Shown one piece after another: positions 23,255-33,261 of a stretch of DNA of 64,000 bases; positions within the stretch are counted from its first letter, which is position 1; each line of letters begins with the position of its first letter. Under the pieces are notes generated by a model. The model saw nothing but the letters and a program-made list of their open reading frames with translations. It did no database searches and was not told the origin of the DNA. The DNA comes from Lepas anatifera (lineage: Eukaryota > Arthropoda > Thecostraca > Lepadidae), in the NCBI GenBank assembly GCA_034440635.1, contig JAOTON010002234.1, positions 969,001-1,033,000 on the forward strand, read 5' to 3'. The translations under genes and the position numbers were made by a program.

Positions 23255-23340
23255 ACTGCCAGGTAATACGGCGTCACCAACTCTCACTCTGTTGAAGGGA
23301 ATCTGGGGATCAGATTAACTTATTCAGAGGCTTTTATTAT
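23255..23340 (-). mobile_element. SINE-A fragment
   Basis: On the minus strand, GCCTCTGAATAAGTTAATCT, CCAACTCTCACTCTGTTG (complement) and GGTGACGCCGTATTACCTGG match the body of the copy at 1195-1378. The tRNA head is missing, so it is a 5'-truncated copy. Confidence 0.7.
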
Positions 23341-23667
23341 TGCACTAATAGCACATTATTATTGCATAAGTTCTAAAGCTGGATTGTTGTCTTCGCTGAA
23401 GCCAAATTCACGGCTAGGAGTCTTGGTTCCATAAGACAATTACAGGCTAGAGGCTCAACTACCTCTTTACGTTTCGAATTGGCTTGATCTTATATTGCAC
23501 GTAACAGATGTGGTATAATAATAAATCGTGGCTTCGATTTGTATCACTGTATGCGTAAAGAGCACATTTGATATCAGTGGAAGCTTTTTCGGTGCACTCG
23601 CATTTAGTACCAAGTACCGTTCCTCATCACCAACACAAACAAACCGCAGCGCCTCTCCCGGGGCGAT

Positions 23668-23755
23668 TGTATGCTAACGAGCGGCTCGTTAATTCCACCC
23701 GGCCGACTCAGCACGGCGCATTCCAGCCATTCCCAGGCACGCCCCAGAGGTGGCA
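23668..23755 (+). repeat. Dispersed repeat R5, copy 2
   Basis: GTATGCTAACGAGCGGCTCG then TTAATTCCACCC parallels 4795-4870; the TAACGAGC/GCTCGTTA palindrome is perfect in this copy. Confidence 0.45.
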
Positions 23756-24163
23756 TTAATGCATGGCAGGCCGCGCTGTCACTGACAAAGCCACAGCATC
23801 CTTCTACACGGACCTGCCCGCCACTGCGGCCGGCGCCCTGGTCATTGCAGAAGGAGATATGATCCTAACGCAGCAGGAGGTCGTCTAGGTCCATGAACTG
23901 CTAAACCAGACCAGCCCTTCATCTGCCTACGCAGTCCTGAAGTCAGCGGCGCACTCCCACATGTTGATTATGGGGCAACAGTACATGTTACGCGAACACA
24001 ACAGTGATGATTTCTCTTCACACAGGGAGAAAAAGGAAACATTGTGCGGCTCCAGCCACCAGGAGAGACCGGATGAGACTGCGGCACAACAGGTAAGTAG
24101 TGGAAATCCTCCATATCCAGAGGACAGTCGATATGTTGACGTCTGGGGGTGTCCATAGCCACT
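23756..24163. other. No recognisable feature
   Basis: Short frames only; no domain or repeat recognised. Confidence 0.4.
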
Positions 24164-24300
24164 GGCGGCGGAACTGGGGGGGACACCAGGGCTCGGTGCC
24201 CCCTTAAATCTGGCATTTTAACACTAACCCTGTGGCGTTGACTGGAAAGAAAGGTGTTGAAAAGTCCATGGTGACCCCCCCTTCAATTGGAACGTTCCGC
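24164..24300 (+). mobile_element. Short MITE-like repeat, copy 1
   Basis: Begins CACTGGCGGCGGAACTGGGG and ends CCCCCCCTTCAATTGGAACG then TTCCGCCG, so its ends are loosely inverted. The internal block GGTGCCCCCTTAAA...TTTTAACACTAACCCT recurs inverted at 25185-25320. About 135 bp. Confidence 0.5.
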
Positions 24301-25184
24301 CGTCATTGTCCATAGCTCTGCGTCTACACCAGCATCCACTTCATAAGCTTGTCTTTCCCTCAGTCTCAGTCTTGGCGATTTAGTAACTTACATACTTCAG
24401 TAACAGCGGGCGGGCACATGGAAAGCCACCCCAGTCTACATTTTTCGAACTGGCCGTAGAACCACCCGGGGCTGGAAAACGCTGCTTGCTGGTATTTGAG
24501 GGAGTTGATGAGGGCGTTGTATAGTTAAACTATTTTGAGAATCAGTCGGTGCCATTTTACTGCTCCCTGTCTCCCCGTTTCGATGCCCATGCAGTTCTTC
24601 AATTTTAACCCACCATTTTGCCAATTATACCTTTGCATTTCCAAAAAATGCGCGCGTTACGTAACGATCAGGACCAGCTCCAACCCTTCTCTTGAATGTT
24701 TCATAACGCTATGACTTACTCCCCCAACCCTTGCCCCTTTACCCCAACGTGCGTAATTTATGAACGGCCCATTTTCTGATATCCGAGGCTATACACACGG
24801 TGACCAAATGGCCATGGAGGGATCTGATTAGAACATGCTGTAGCGCGCCCGGTAAGAAACAACATACGTTGTGTTTGTACCGAGCTTGAACTCCATATGA
24901 ATATACAGCATGATTGGCTGCTCTCCTTCGACCTAACCGCGGGTAGTTGGACTATGGCTTGCGTGGTCAGGGTGAAGTGAACCACCAGGAGGCGTCTGGC
25001 GTCAGTGAGGGACCTGACGCGCCCCTGCCTACCTGCCGACTCCCAGCGAGGCGCACAGGGAACGGTCGATACTGATCTGGGCGGGGTTGATGAGGATGGG
25101 AGTAGGCGCCATTCGCCGGCTAATTGAACTGTTATGACATGGTATTTGCACAGCACCTGCTCAGTAGCAGCGAAGGGTTCAGAT
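24301..25184. other. No recognisable feature
   Basis: No family or repeat recognised in this stretch. Confidence 0.4.
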
Positions 25185-25320
25185 CTAGGAGGGTGAGGGA
25201 CACCGTGAACTTTCCAACCCGTTTATTTTCAATCAGCTTCATAGGGTTAGTGTTAAAATATATCTTTTAAGGGGGCTATGGTGTCCCGGTGCCCCCTCCC
25301 CCCATTCCGCCGCCTGCGCA
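25185..25320 (-). mobile_element. Short MITE-like repeat, copy 2
   Basis: Inverted relative of 24164-24300: contains AGGGTTAGTGTTAAAATA, TTTTAAGGGGGC and GGTGCCCCCTCCCCCCATTC then CGCCG. It lies about 900 bp from copy 1, in the opposite orientation. Confidence 0.5.
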
Positions 25321-25397
25321 CCTCCTGGAAGGGGAAATGTGGTCGAAAGGTGCGGAGAGTGAAAGAGTGAAGTGGGGACAGAAATAAATGTTTAAGT

Positions 25398-25559
25398 TAG
25401 TGACGGATACAAGGGGGCTAGGGGCTCAGGACCTCGCACCCCAAATGTCTGAGAGTCTTTAGTTAATACATAGGCGCAGGTTGATTCAAGGTAAAGGTGA
25501 GAGGGGCTCGAGACCCCTAGCCTCCCTCCCCCGGAATTGAAGTCCTGGATCTGCCACTG
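25398..25559. mobile_element. Small hAT-type MITE
   Basis: The right end, inverted, reads CAGTGGCAGATCCAG and the left end TAGTGACGGATACAAG. Both are related to the ends at 9299-9680. Flanking 8-mers are GTTTAAGT and GTTCATGT (6 of 8 identical). GGGGCTAGGGGCT on the left and AGACCCCTAGCC on the right extend the inverted ends. 162 bp, non-autonomous. Confidence 0.55.
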
Positions 25560-26399
25560 GTTCATGTGACGGGTCATGATGGAGAGAAGACTACACATTA
25601 ATTCCATGTGGTCGTGAGACATTTTTCGGTCTTCGTGTTCATTTTGAACGCTTAAGGTCTGCGCAAGTAAAATCTCCGTAATTATTTTTCTTCGCTACTC
25701 GTCATCAAGGAAAAGTTAATAAGAAAATTCCAGAAAACGTCCTGCTAGACGCTTCAAAGTGCTGCGGGAATACAATTCGGAGAAAGCGTGGAAGCTGTGT
25801 AGCATGGTGGCAGTTAAATTAGCCACTTCAAAAGAATTATAGCCCCTGGCATAGAAAGCGAAAAAGTAGCATTCTACCAACTATTCCGTAAACCTGCACA
25901 AACGTTGCAAATAGCAAAAATGCGACTGAAAATAGAGCAACAAAGCTGGACATTCGTGGTGACACAGGTGTCACCACGAATCTGTGTTGTACACAGGTCT
26001 GTGTTGTACGATTGTCACACTGTGTTAGTATATCACCAACCATCTGCCTCATGCAGCGATAAGGTCAAAACGGTGTCAGGCGGCGTGAACGTGGAAGGTA
26101 ACTAGCCGGCGGCACCCAGCAGAGTGAGACCAAGCGCGGACCTGGCCGGGTGGGAAGCGGGCACGGGCAGGAGGTGGCTGGGGAGAGTCCGAGACGGCGG
26201 TGACGCTGCACCTGCGTCCGGTGGTGTTGGCGGGGCCATAGCCGTAGCTAACACAAGTGATCGAAACATCACCGAAGAATCAGAGCTCGAAATGTGTCTA
26301 CAGCGGAAACAACGGGTCAAACTCGAGGGTCTCAATGAAGCCGGGTTACCTCCATACACACCTCGGGCCTTAGCTTGTGATTCGTCAGTGTGGATATCA
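25560..26399. other. No recognisable gene; one compact hairpin
   Basis: Apart from the hairpin at 25952-25981, followed by a TCTGTGTTGTAC direct repeat, nothing is recognised. Confidence 0.4.
25952..25981. repeat. Perfect 14-bp-arm hairpin
   Basis: ATTCGTGGTGACAC and GTGTCACCACGAAT are exact reverse complements separated by two bases. It could fold into a tight hairpin as DNA or RNA. No function can be read from context. Confidence 0.85.
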
Positions 26400-26570
26400 A
26401 GCCCCGCCATCAAACAGTCAGGACTTTCCACCAAACACCGGAACCAGGACAGCGTTAGACTAACGGTGCAGCCGCAGGGAGTTTATGCCCACGGTATGCC
26501 ACTATCATGCGCCATAAATGTCACCGCCTGGCCGGAATCCAGTCCGCTGAGAAAGCTGGGAGAGTGGCAA
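26400..26570 (+). repeat. Dispersed repeat R1, copy 2
   Basis: Second copy of the block at 7795-7960, same orientation. The 157-codon frame at 26124-26597 runs through it and changes reading relative to copy 1, so it is not taken as a conserved protein. Confidence 0.6.
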
Positions 26571-28834
26571 AACGGGTCTGAGAGAGCCCGAGGGTGACGT
26601 CCTTACGAAATCTAGTGCCTCGAAACTAATAGCTATACGCCGAATGTAGGTTCTCCGCATTAGTATTTACCCATCGTAGCGGAAGAACGCTAAGCTGTAT
26701 GGTTTCTAGCAGAGCTCCTGTGTAGCTGACCTTTGACTCTGATTCTTCAGTTTCCCGGTTGGCAGTCGGGACTCCCCTCACTGGTATTCTAGAAGCGTGT
26801 CCGGCGTGTGCGGCTGCGGCCGATTCCCGTGGTAAGTGGCAGACCGTGTCCACCGACATCCCATCGGAACCATCGTGGCGACAAAAACAGCAGACCGTGC
26901 TGCCTATCTCACTCCTTATCGAGGAAGAATGGGGGCGGCCACCCATCCACTTCGGGACTGGAAGGAAAACGCGAAACATTGCCTTTATGGAGAGGATTTC
27001 TCCATGGTCAAGATGCGTCGGTGCCTTGCACGTGCAAATGAAGGATAGTGGTTACAAATAGCTACGCACTCACGCCAGTCGTTAGAAAGTATCTGCGAGT
27101 GGTCTGGTGGCCAGTTTCACCCAGTCACGGTATCCAGCGGTCCCGGTTACCGGAGAGCGAAGGCCATGGCCACGTATGATCCTGCCTCCTAACCAAGAAC
27201 ACTGACTGCCATCCCGGACTGCACGGGGATGGTGATGTCTGGACTGCAGCTGAGATGATATAATGAAACCTATCACCATTGAATTATGGTGATACAACCA
27301 TAAACTTACTGTCATTGCCATCCTCCCGTTTTCCCAGACACTGGAGCATACTTGTCGGAAAAAGGAGGGTTTAAGGACTAGAGGGGGCCCTGATCTTAAT
27401 TTCATCAGTAAACCCACTAAAGCAATTTCCCAATTTCAGTCGAATTGGGAAAAAATCTGAAATTGGGGTCGCCCACGAGCAAACAAGGCAATAATTAGCC
27501 CAAATGCGATGAGCTGTTGGTTTTCGACAGGGCTGGATATCTCTTCTCCATCCAGGGGGAGGGGGTTCTGGGTGGATTAACGCTGGCACAGCAATAAAAC
27601 CCCTATATAAAGTTTATGGGAGGTTCAAAATCCAGGAGGCGGAGTCCTGACACCCAACCCCCTGCCCCAGGCTCTCTCCCCATGGTTTTTTAGGGAAATG
27701 TATATGGTTAGTGAGAGGTTAACGATTTACTGGTCCCTTCACTTGTCTTGCCGATAGCGACGCTTATGCACTGGAGTACCATGCCACGTGACCAATGAGC
27801 CCTTCAATGAACAGAGGTAGAAGTGTAACCAGTAAAATACCACTGTGATAGGCCTGCTGCGAGCACTTACAGGGTAAGTGATAACGATTCATTGCCATGT
27901 CCAGCACTCCGTGCTCCTCTCGCACCCGCCCCCATTATCGACTCGACAGGCGCCTATCGAGACTTCCCACTCCCCGGAAGTGAAATCGCTCGACTTCTGC
28001 ACCTTTTCACCCCATAGCCCAGCACCGGATCACTGGTACCCGATTCCACCCGCGAATACAGCTAAGAATTCCGTCCAGCCCCGGGGAGGCACCGAGCGAG
28101 GTCATCCCGCCCCCAGGTGAGCACAGCTAACCCCGGGTGACCTCTGGCGGAGTGACGACACCCCGCCGATCGCTGCAGGGGTGTCGCAGTCCGTCACGGC
28201 ACCTGCTCATTAGCGACACAATGGACGACCGTGTCAGAGCCTGCTCCTCCTAATGGATTAATTCACGGTCGACTGGGCTGAACCGATGATCTGTCAAACT
28301 CCAGCTGGTAACAGGAGGCTGCCGCCATCCTATTGATTCGCAGATTCTAACATTTCCGAACGTGCATGACATCAGAGCTGATCACGAGTCATGTAAAACA
28401 TTTTCGGCGCTGCCAAAATGGCCGGAAGTCTTATGCATGGAGTAAAGTCAAATGATCCATCAACACACTGAATTGCGCATCTGTTTCACAGAGCTTCCCT
28501 CCGTTTATTGAAAATCAAGACTAAGAACATTGCATTCGTTCCGTGGGTTCATACATACATACATACCACGCGGACTCTGCCTGGTCCGGCGAGGAACGCA
28601 AAAAACGGCATCATTGGCAGCGCGGTGTGCGGAAGCGCAGCTGATCAGCGCACTCCCCGGGACTGAGGGAGAAACAGCTGCCCTCAGCCGCGCTCCTCGC
28701 CCGGCTCGACGCACACCCTGTAATCAGCACGTGAAGAGTGACAGTCGGCATAAAATACCCAGCGGACGGGTGAAAGGTGACGGGAAGAGTGATAATGCGG
28801 ACTTGCGGTGTGTGTCATCACAGCACCTGAGGAA
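26571..28834. other. No recognisable gene
   Basis: GC-rich patches (26740-27000, 28060-28220, 28570-28720) with overlapping frames on both strands but no domain. Around 27600-27690 there is CCAGGAGGCGGAGTCC-type text reminiscent of an hAT MITE end. ATAC tetranucleotides occur near 28550. Confidence 0.4.
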
Positions 28835-28985
28835 ATTCATATCCAGCTGGGCGCACCGCGTGCGCCTCCACACTCCACAAAAACCCAGCGGCGCGGCGCC
28901 TGCCTCCGCGCCATCTCTGCCCGGCTTCTCTGTCATTGGCACGCGCGCACCAGCCTTGGCCTCCTTGGGGAGCAAGCTGCCGCCG
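28835..28985 (+). repeat. GC-rich dispersed repeat R2, copy 2
   Basis: CCAGCTGGGCGCACCGCGTG begins the block, followed by AAAACCCAGCGGCGCGGCGC and a late CATTGGCACGCGCGCACCAG. The order matches 51885-52012 and 14265-14390. Confidence 0.5.
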
Positions 28986-29439
28986 TGTTGAGATCTTCTG
29001 AACAGCTGTACTCTGAGGAGCCAGCTAAGTAATTAAGGGCTGGCTTTATTGGGTTTTCAAGCTTTCGAATACCGAAGACCACAGTTGGTCTGAAGGTTCA
29101 TATTATGCGGGGTTTCATCTCCCGGTGGTTTTCTTCACCGTGTACTTTATCAGTGGTGGATCCAGCCGGTAGGTTCGGAGGCACACGAAAACAAAAACGT
29201 CACGCGATGAAAGAATTGAATTGGCCACAGTTAACTAGCCGATAGGTTCTGGGGGGAGGGCAAACCCAATAAAAAACGCACGAGGAAAAATATGTGACCA
29301 AGAGATGCTTGATTTTGTTATCCAAGGATCATTCACTAAAAGGCGATGCTAAATATCAAAAGGACGAAGATCCAATGCATACACTGAAGTTGGCTGGTTC
29401 AGTCGAAGCATCAAACCTTTTTTATAAATTGGGTTTAAG

Positions 29440-29772
29440 TTGTTCCCAGTACGGCTGCTGGAGTCGGAGTCTCACTAAGGTCATCAAGGGACTTGTCACG
29501 GAGACCCCGACCCCACCACCCGAACGAGCAACTCCCTCAAGGGAGGGTTAATTTAGAAGCCAAAGTTAAACGTCCCACAAAGCACAGGGACGGCTGCCCG
29601 CTCAGGTCACCCTCTCACCAGGCAGTTGCCAGCCGACCTACGTCGGGTAAACTTTTGAGCGCCGGAGCTTCTCAGGGGAACCGATCCCAAGCCTGGACAT
29701 GCACTGTCACTGCATGCTTCCGAGCAGTGGGCCGGAGCCCAACGCTCTACCAACTGAGCTACCGGGGCGGCG
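29440..29772 (-). mobile_element. tRNA-derived SINE (SINE-B), full length
   Basis: On the minus strand it begins CCGGTAGCTCAGTTGGTAGA, a strong tRNA A box/D arm, continues GCGTTGGGCTCCGGCCCACT and has GGATCGGTTCCCCTG in the B-box region. A body follows with CTTTGTGGGACGTT, GGCTTCTAAATT and GGGTGGTGGGGTCGGGGTCT, ending GCAGCCGTACTGGGAAC. It is almost identical in arrangement to 57634-57975 on the plus strand. About 330 bp, longer than SINE-A. Confidence 0.8.
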
Positions 29773-29785
29773 TCAATGTATAACC

Positions 29786-29824
29786 TTAGTTTATAAGCAA
29801 GGTATAACCTTGCTTATAAACTAA
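29786..29824. repeat. Perfect 17-bp-arm hairpin
   Basis: TTAGTTTATAAGCAAGG and CCTTGCTTATAAACTAA are exact reverse complements around the 5-base loop TATAA. It lies 14 bp outside the tRNA end of SINE-B, within the presumed hAT remnant. Confidence 0.9.
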
Positions 29825-29925
29825 AAAGGAGCGGGGGCAAAAGGTCAATAGCTTTCAGGGGAGCAAAAACATGGTTTTACCCCGAGCTTTTCGGTTGGGG
29901 AGAGTGGCAACTGGCTTCTCCCCCA

Positions 29926-30780
29926 TTTATGCTCTACTTTACTTCATTGCTTCCGCCTGACATGATCTAGCTACCGGTCGGCACCTGAGGTATGCCAGGG
30001 CTCATTTCCAGGGCTCTGCAAGAGAGGCCCATCACAGTCTAATGAAATGTTTTTCACAATGACTGACAAAAAATTGTGACTCTAAATCCTGCTTTTACTG
30101 CCTGAGTTCATCACCTGTCTTCACTGCGCAACTTCATTGTCTACCGCCTGACTTCATTGCCTTAGCTGTCCGAGTGCATCAGCGCCCGTGACCAGCTCGC
30201 CGGGGTTGGCCGCGTCGTTTGCGTGGTGGAGGAGCAGAGCTCATCCACAGAGCGCCAGCACGCGCATCACTCCCGCTCGCTCGTGTGTCACGCGTGTTGC
30301 CCTGATGGCTAGCGGGGCGGGGCGGGACAGGGGGATGACAGTGACCTTCATGCGCGATCGTCGTCACCTGCGTGCGTGGAAGTCATTAGGAACACGCCGA
30401 AGCTCCCGAAATAGCTGTGCTCTGTTCTGCTACACTGTGCGAGTTTAGCAAGGCAGCGGAATTTTGGATACGCTTGTTTGACGTTGCTCTCCGCTTCCCA
30501 CGAATGTACAAGAACTATTTTCTAGGGCCTCTTACCAACACAATTGATCCTGGAAATTTGTAGGCTAGCTCCTACTACACATCAGCTTTCATAACTCTCA
30601 GATTGTTCGGTTGAGGTAATATTGGCACTTGGGGGAATCCAGCGAACGCATGGTTAATCGCGCTTGATTTCTGGATGAGTTCCACAATACATTTTCATGG
30701 ATAGGGACTTACGTCGAAATCACAGGCGATTGTCACAAACACCCACTGCACTGTTTGACCCGTGACAAGTGAAATGTCTC
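29926..30780. other. No recognisable gene
   Basis: Short frames only. CTGCCTGAGTTCATCACCTG and related CGCCTGACTTCATTGCC phrases between 29945 and 30165 recur as a loose short repeat. Confidence 0.4.
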
Positions 30781-31238
30781 TTAAAGGGAATGTGGCACCT
30801 TCATAACGTGATTTTAACTGAGATAGCCAAGCTGTAAAGCAAGTCGGAAAACCCGGTACTCAATATTTCATTTGTCTTGGAACTCGAGATTACCGTAGAA
30901 AAAACTAAAACCTACCTGCAATGTACCCCTCATGTACCCGTAGCAGCAGGCCACAGTTTTCATGGCTGTTGGTGTGACGACATATGCTGACGTCATGACG
31001 AACATCAGTCAATCGAAGCCCTTGAAGCGTTTCAGGTATGGTAGTGGTTGCCAGATCATGACATCATCCACAGGCAGATATTTATTTATTTTCCTAGAGG
31101 AGCATTTTTAAAATCCAAATGTTGAGCTTATTGTACATTTTTCAGAGAAAGCATGAGTGGGTTTCATTATTTTTGGCTAAAAGTACGTCTAATTACACTA
31201 AATTCCAGGAGTCAACCAAAGTGCCACATTCCCTTTAA
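30781..31238 (+). mobile_element. TTAA element T6, complete (458 bp)
   Basis: Left end TTAAAGGGAATGTGGCACCT, right end AGGTGCCACATTCCCTTTAA-type (here AAGTGCCACATTCCCTTTAA): inverted ends inside a TTAA duplication. The interior matches 58852-59272 directly and 58396-58855 inverted, sharing GTTGGTGTGACGACATATGC and ATCATGACATCATCCACAGG. Non-autonomous. Confidence 0.85.
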
Positions 31239-32015
31239 AAGTCCGACTCATATGGCAGCGGTATAGTGAGGCCCATGTGATCCGCAAGCTCGCGCCCCCA
31301 CCGGACGACGCCCGGTGGACAGTAGCATATGGCAGCATCACCGGCGTGGGAAGAGTCCGGGCGGCGGCACGATTAGCACGGCGGCCAGCCGCCATTACAG
31401 ACAACAAAACACAGTCGTCTGTAGCGATAATGACAGCTGTAGCCGGCATAAAGGTGTGGTAGTACCACAAATTTACGACTGTTTTAGTTGTCAGCCGTTT
31501 CAAATTTTAGTTGGCTTAAAATTCGGCAGACGGAAGGATAATGCAGAAGATAATACATAAGATCCGTGATTTTGGCAGTTGGAAAAGGAATCAATGAACC
31601 ACTTTTCTCTCCTCTACACATGTGGATTTAGGAGATTGACGAAGACAGGGATGCTCCTTCACATATTTGCTGGCAATATCCACAAGTTGCGGAATTGGCC
31701 AGGTCAAGCAAAGTAACGATCAGTTCTCATTTTGCACTTATCTCAATTTTCATTTTGCACTTCTCAGCTGCCTCCCAGCTTTTTAAAGCAGTTTGCCTCC
31801 TGAGCGAAGCCTCCATCCACATTTAAAAAGAGTTCGGTCTGGTAGCCCTACTCCAAGTCGCAGTGGACCCCACCAATTCGGTTGAGGGCTGTGGTCCGTT
31901 GGCACGATAAAACCCTTATTACGCTATTTGTACCATAAAAATCAAGTCTTCAAAAAGTGGCATAATCAGTCAATGATTTGAATGAGAGCTACCAGACGGA
32001 ACCGTCTTACGTGCT
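31239..32015. other. No recognisable gene
   Basis: No domain or repeat recognised. Confidence 0.4.
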
Positions 32016-32090
32016 TCCCAGGTAGCTCAGTTGGTAGAGCGTTCGGCCCCGGTCTGCAGGTCAGGAACATGCAGTGGCACTGGGCCTGCT
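32016..32090 (+). mobile_element. SINE-B-like tRNA head, truncated
   Basis: CCCAGGTAGCTCAGTTGGTA, then GAGCGTTCGGCCCCGGTCTG and ACATGCAGTGGCACTG, matches the start of SINE-B at 57634, but the body is absent and the B box is not intact. A decayed tRNA gene is the alternative. Confidence 0.6.
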
Positions 32091-32430
32091 ATTGATTAAG
32101 CAACGTGAAATAAATATTATAATTTGTTGTAGTTCAAGGTTTTATTGGAATAAAAAGTCCCACAAGATCAACTTTGCGATAAAATGTCAATTTCGTCTCC
32201 ATACCGTACTGCTAGATGTGCCAGTTTCTGCAGATTTTTAGGATAATATTTTTCGAGGTGGGAGGGGTTTTTGGAAGAGACAGTCAAAACCTGTGCCTGC
32301 ATCTTCTTCTTACGATTAGAAGAGCAGCTTTGGAGGAGTGTACTATTTTCGAAAAAAATGTATTCCAAAGATAATGTAAATGATATGATATGATATATGA
32401 TAATGCATGTACACCGTAGCGCCTGAGCTG

Positions 32431-33261
32431 TTTTCGTCCACACCAACGCCTCGGGGTCCGATCGCACCCCATGCGATCTCGGGAATCGGAAGTGATACGG
32501 AAAAAATTGAAACGGTGCTAGAAGTACCCTGGCCGTCTCATACTCCGGATCTGAGTTTGAACCGTATCCGTTGGCCTATGACATCACAGTAGGCCAAAAT
32601 GGGTAAAATTCTGACCCGTTTAGGAAATCCTTTATAACTCGGGAACCATGAGACCTATCAAGAAAACAAAACACATCAACGTGTTTTTCTTTAGTCAATG
32701 ATTCAAATGATATGCGGCATGACGTTGCCAGGTCCAATTATGATATGGACCTTAGGTCAAGGTCAAATAATGACATTTCAAAGTCATGTTGCATATCACT
32801 TAAATTCTTGGGTCGTGCTCATTACTTCGATACCAAATTGTAAAATTTGTCTTGTTTTCGTTCAAAAGTCAAAAACTCAAATTTCGAAAACCGTGACTTT
32901 TGGTGACTTCTGGTGACCTTGGTATTGACCTGACATCAAAATGAATGAAAACAAATTTTTGTTTCGTCTCAAGAACTTTCGAATGATGCTTAGAAACATA
33001 ATCTAGCTCTTCTAGAAACCGAGATACGCCCTGGTTTTGTCAGCCTCATTTTAGAAGAACAGAATCGCCTTGCATAGGTTTAGCAATGACGTCATAACTC
33101 GTTGACCTGATCTGACCTGATGTAAAAAAAATTTGTAGTAGGTTATAAAATTGATCACCCTAGAGACCTGCAAAGCGACACGCGTCTCATTCGAATTAGC
33201 TCGGAATCATTTTCCAAAAACCGAGGGGGTCCGATCGGACCCCCAGGCTGTGATGGGCTAA
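32431..33261 (+). mobile_element. TTAA-like element T5 (about 831 bp)
   Basis: The two ends are inverted relatives: CGGGGTCCGATCGCACCCC inside the left end and GGGGGTCCGATCGGACCCCC (a perfect palindrome) inside the right end. The outermost bases are diverged (TTTT at left, CTAA at right), so the TTAA target is inferred from length, architecture and sister families. The interior has several GGTCA/TGACC half-sites. A partial copy lies at 61300-61610. Confidence 0.6.

Larger units (their letters stand above)
29152..29925. mobile_element. Decayed hAT-like element split by a SINE
   Basis: The left part begins CAGTGGTGGATCCAGCCGG with AAACAAAAACGTCACGC, resembling 9299-9360. The right part (29830-29925) has GCAAAAACATGGTTTTACCC, CGAGCTTTTC and GGTTGGGGAGAGTGGC, resembling 9590-9650. 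SINE-B (29440-29772) lies between them. The right terminus is lost. This is an inference from two separate matches. Confidence 0.4.

Noticed and set aside
26124..26597. 157-codon plus-strand frame
   Set aside because: Its second half is dispersed repeat R1, which is not open in the same frame at 7795-7960.
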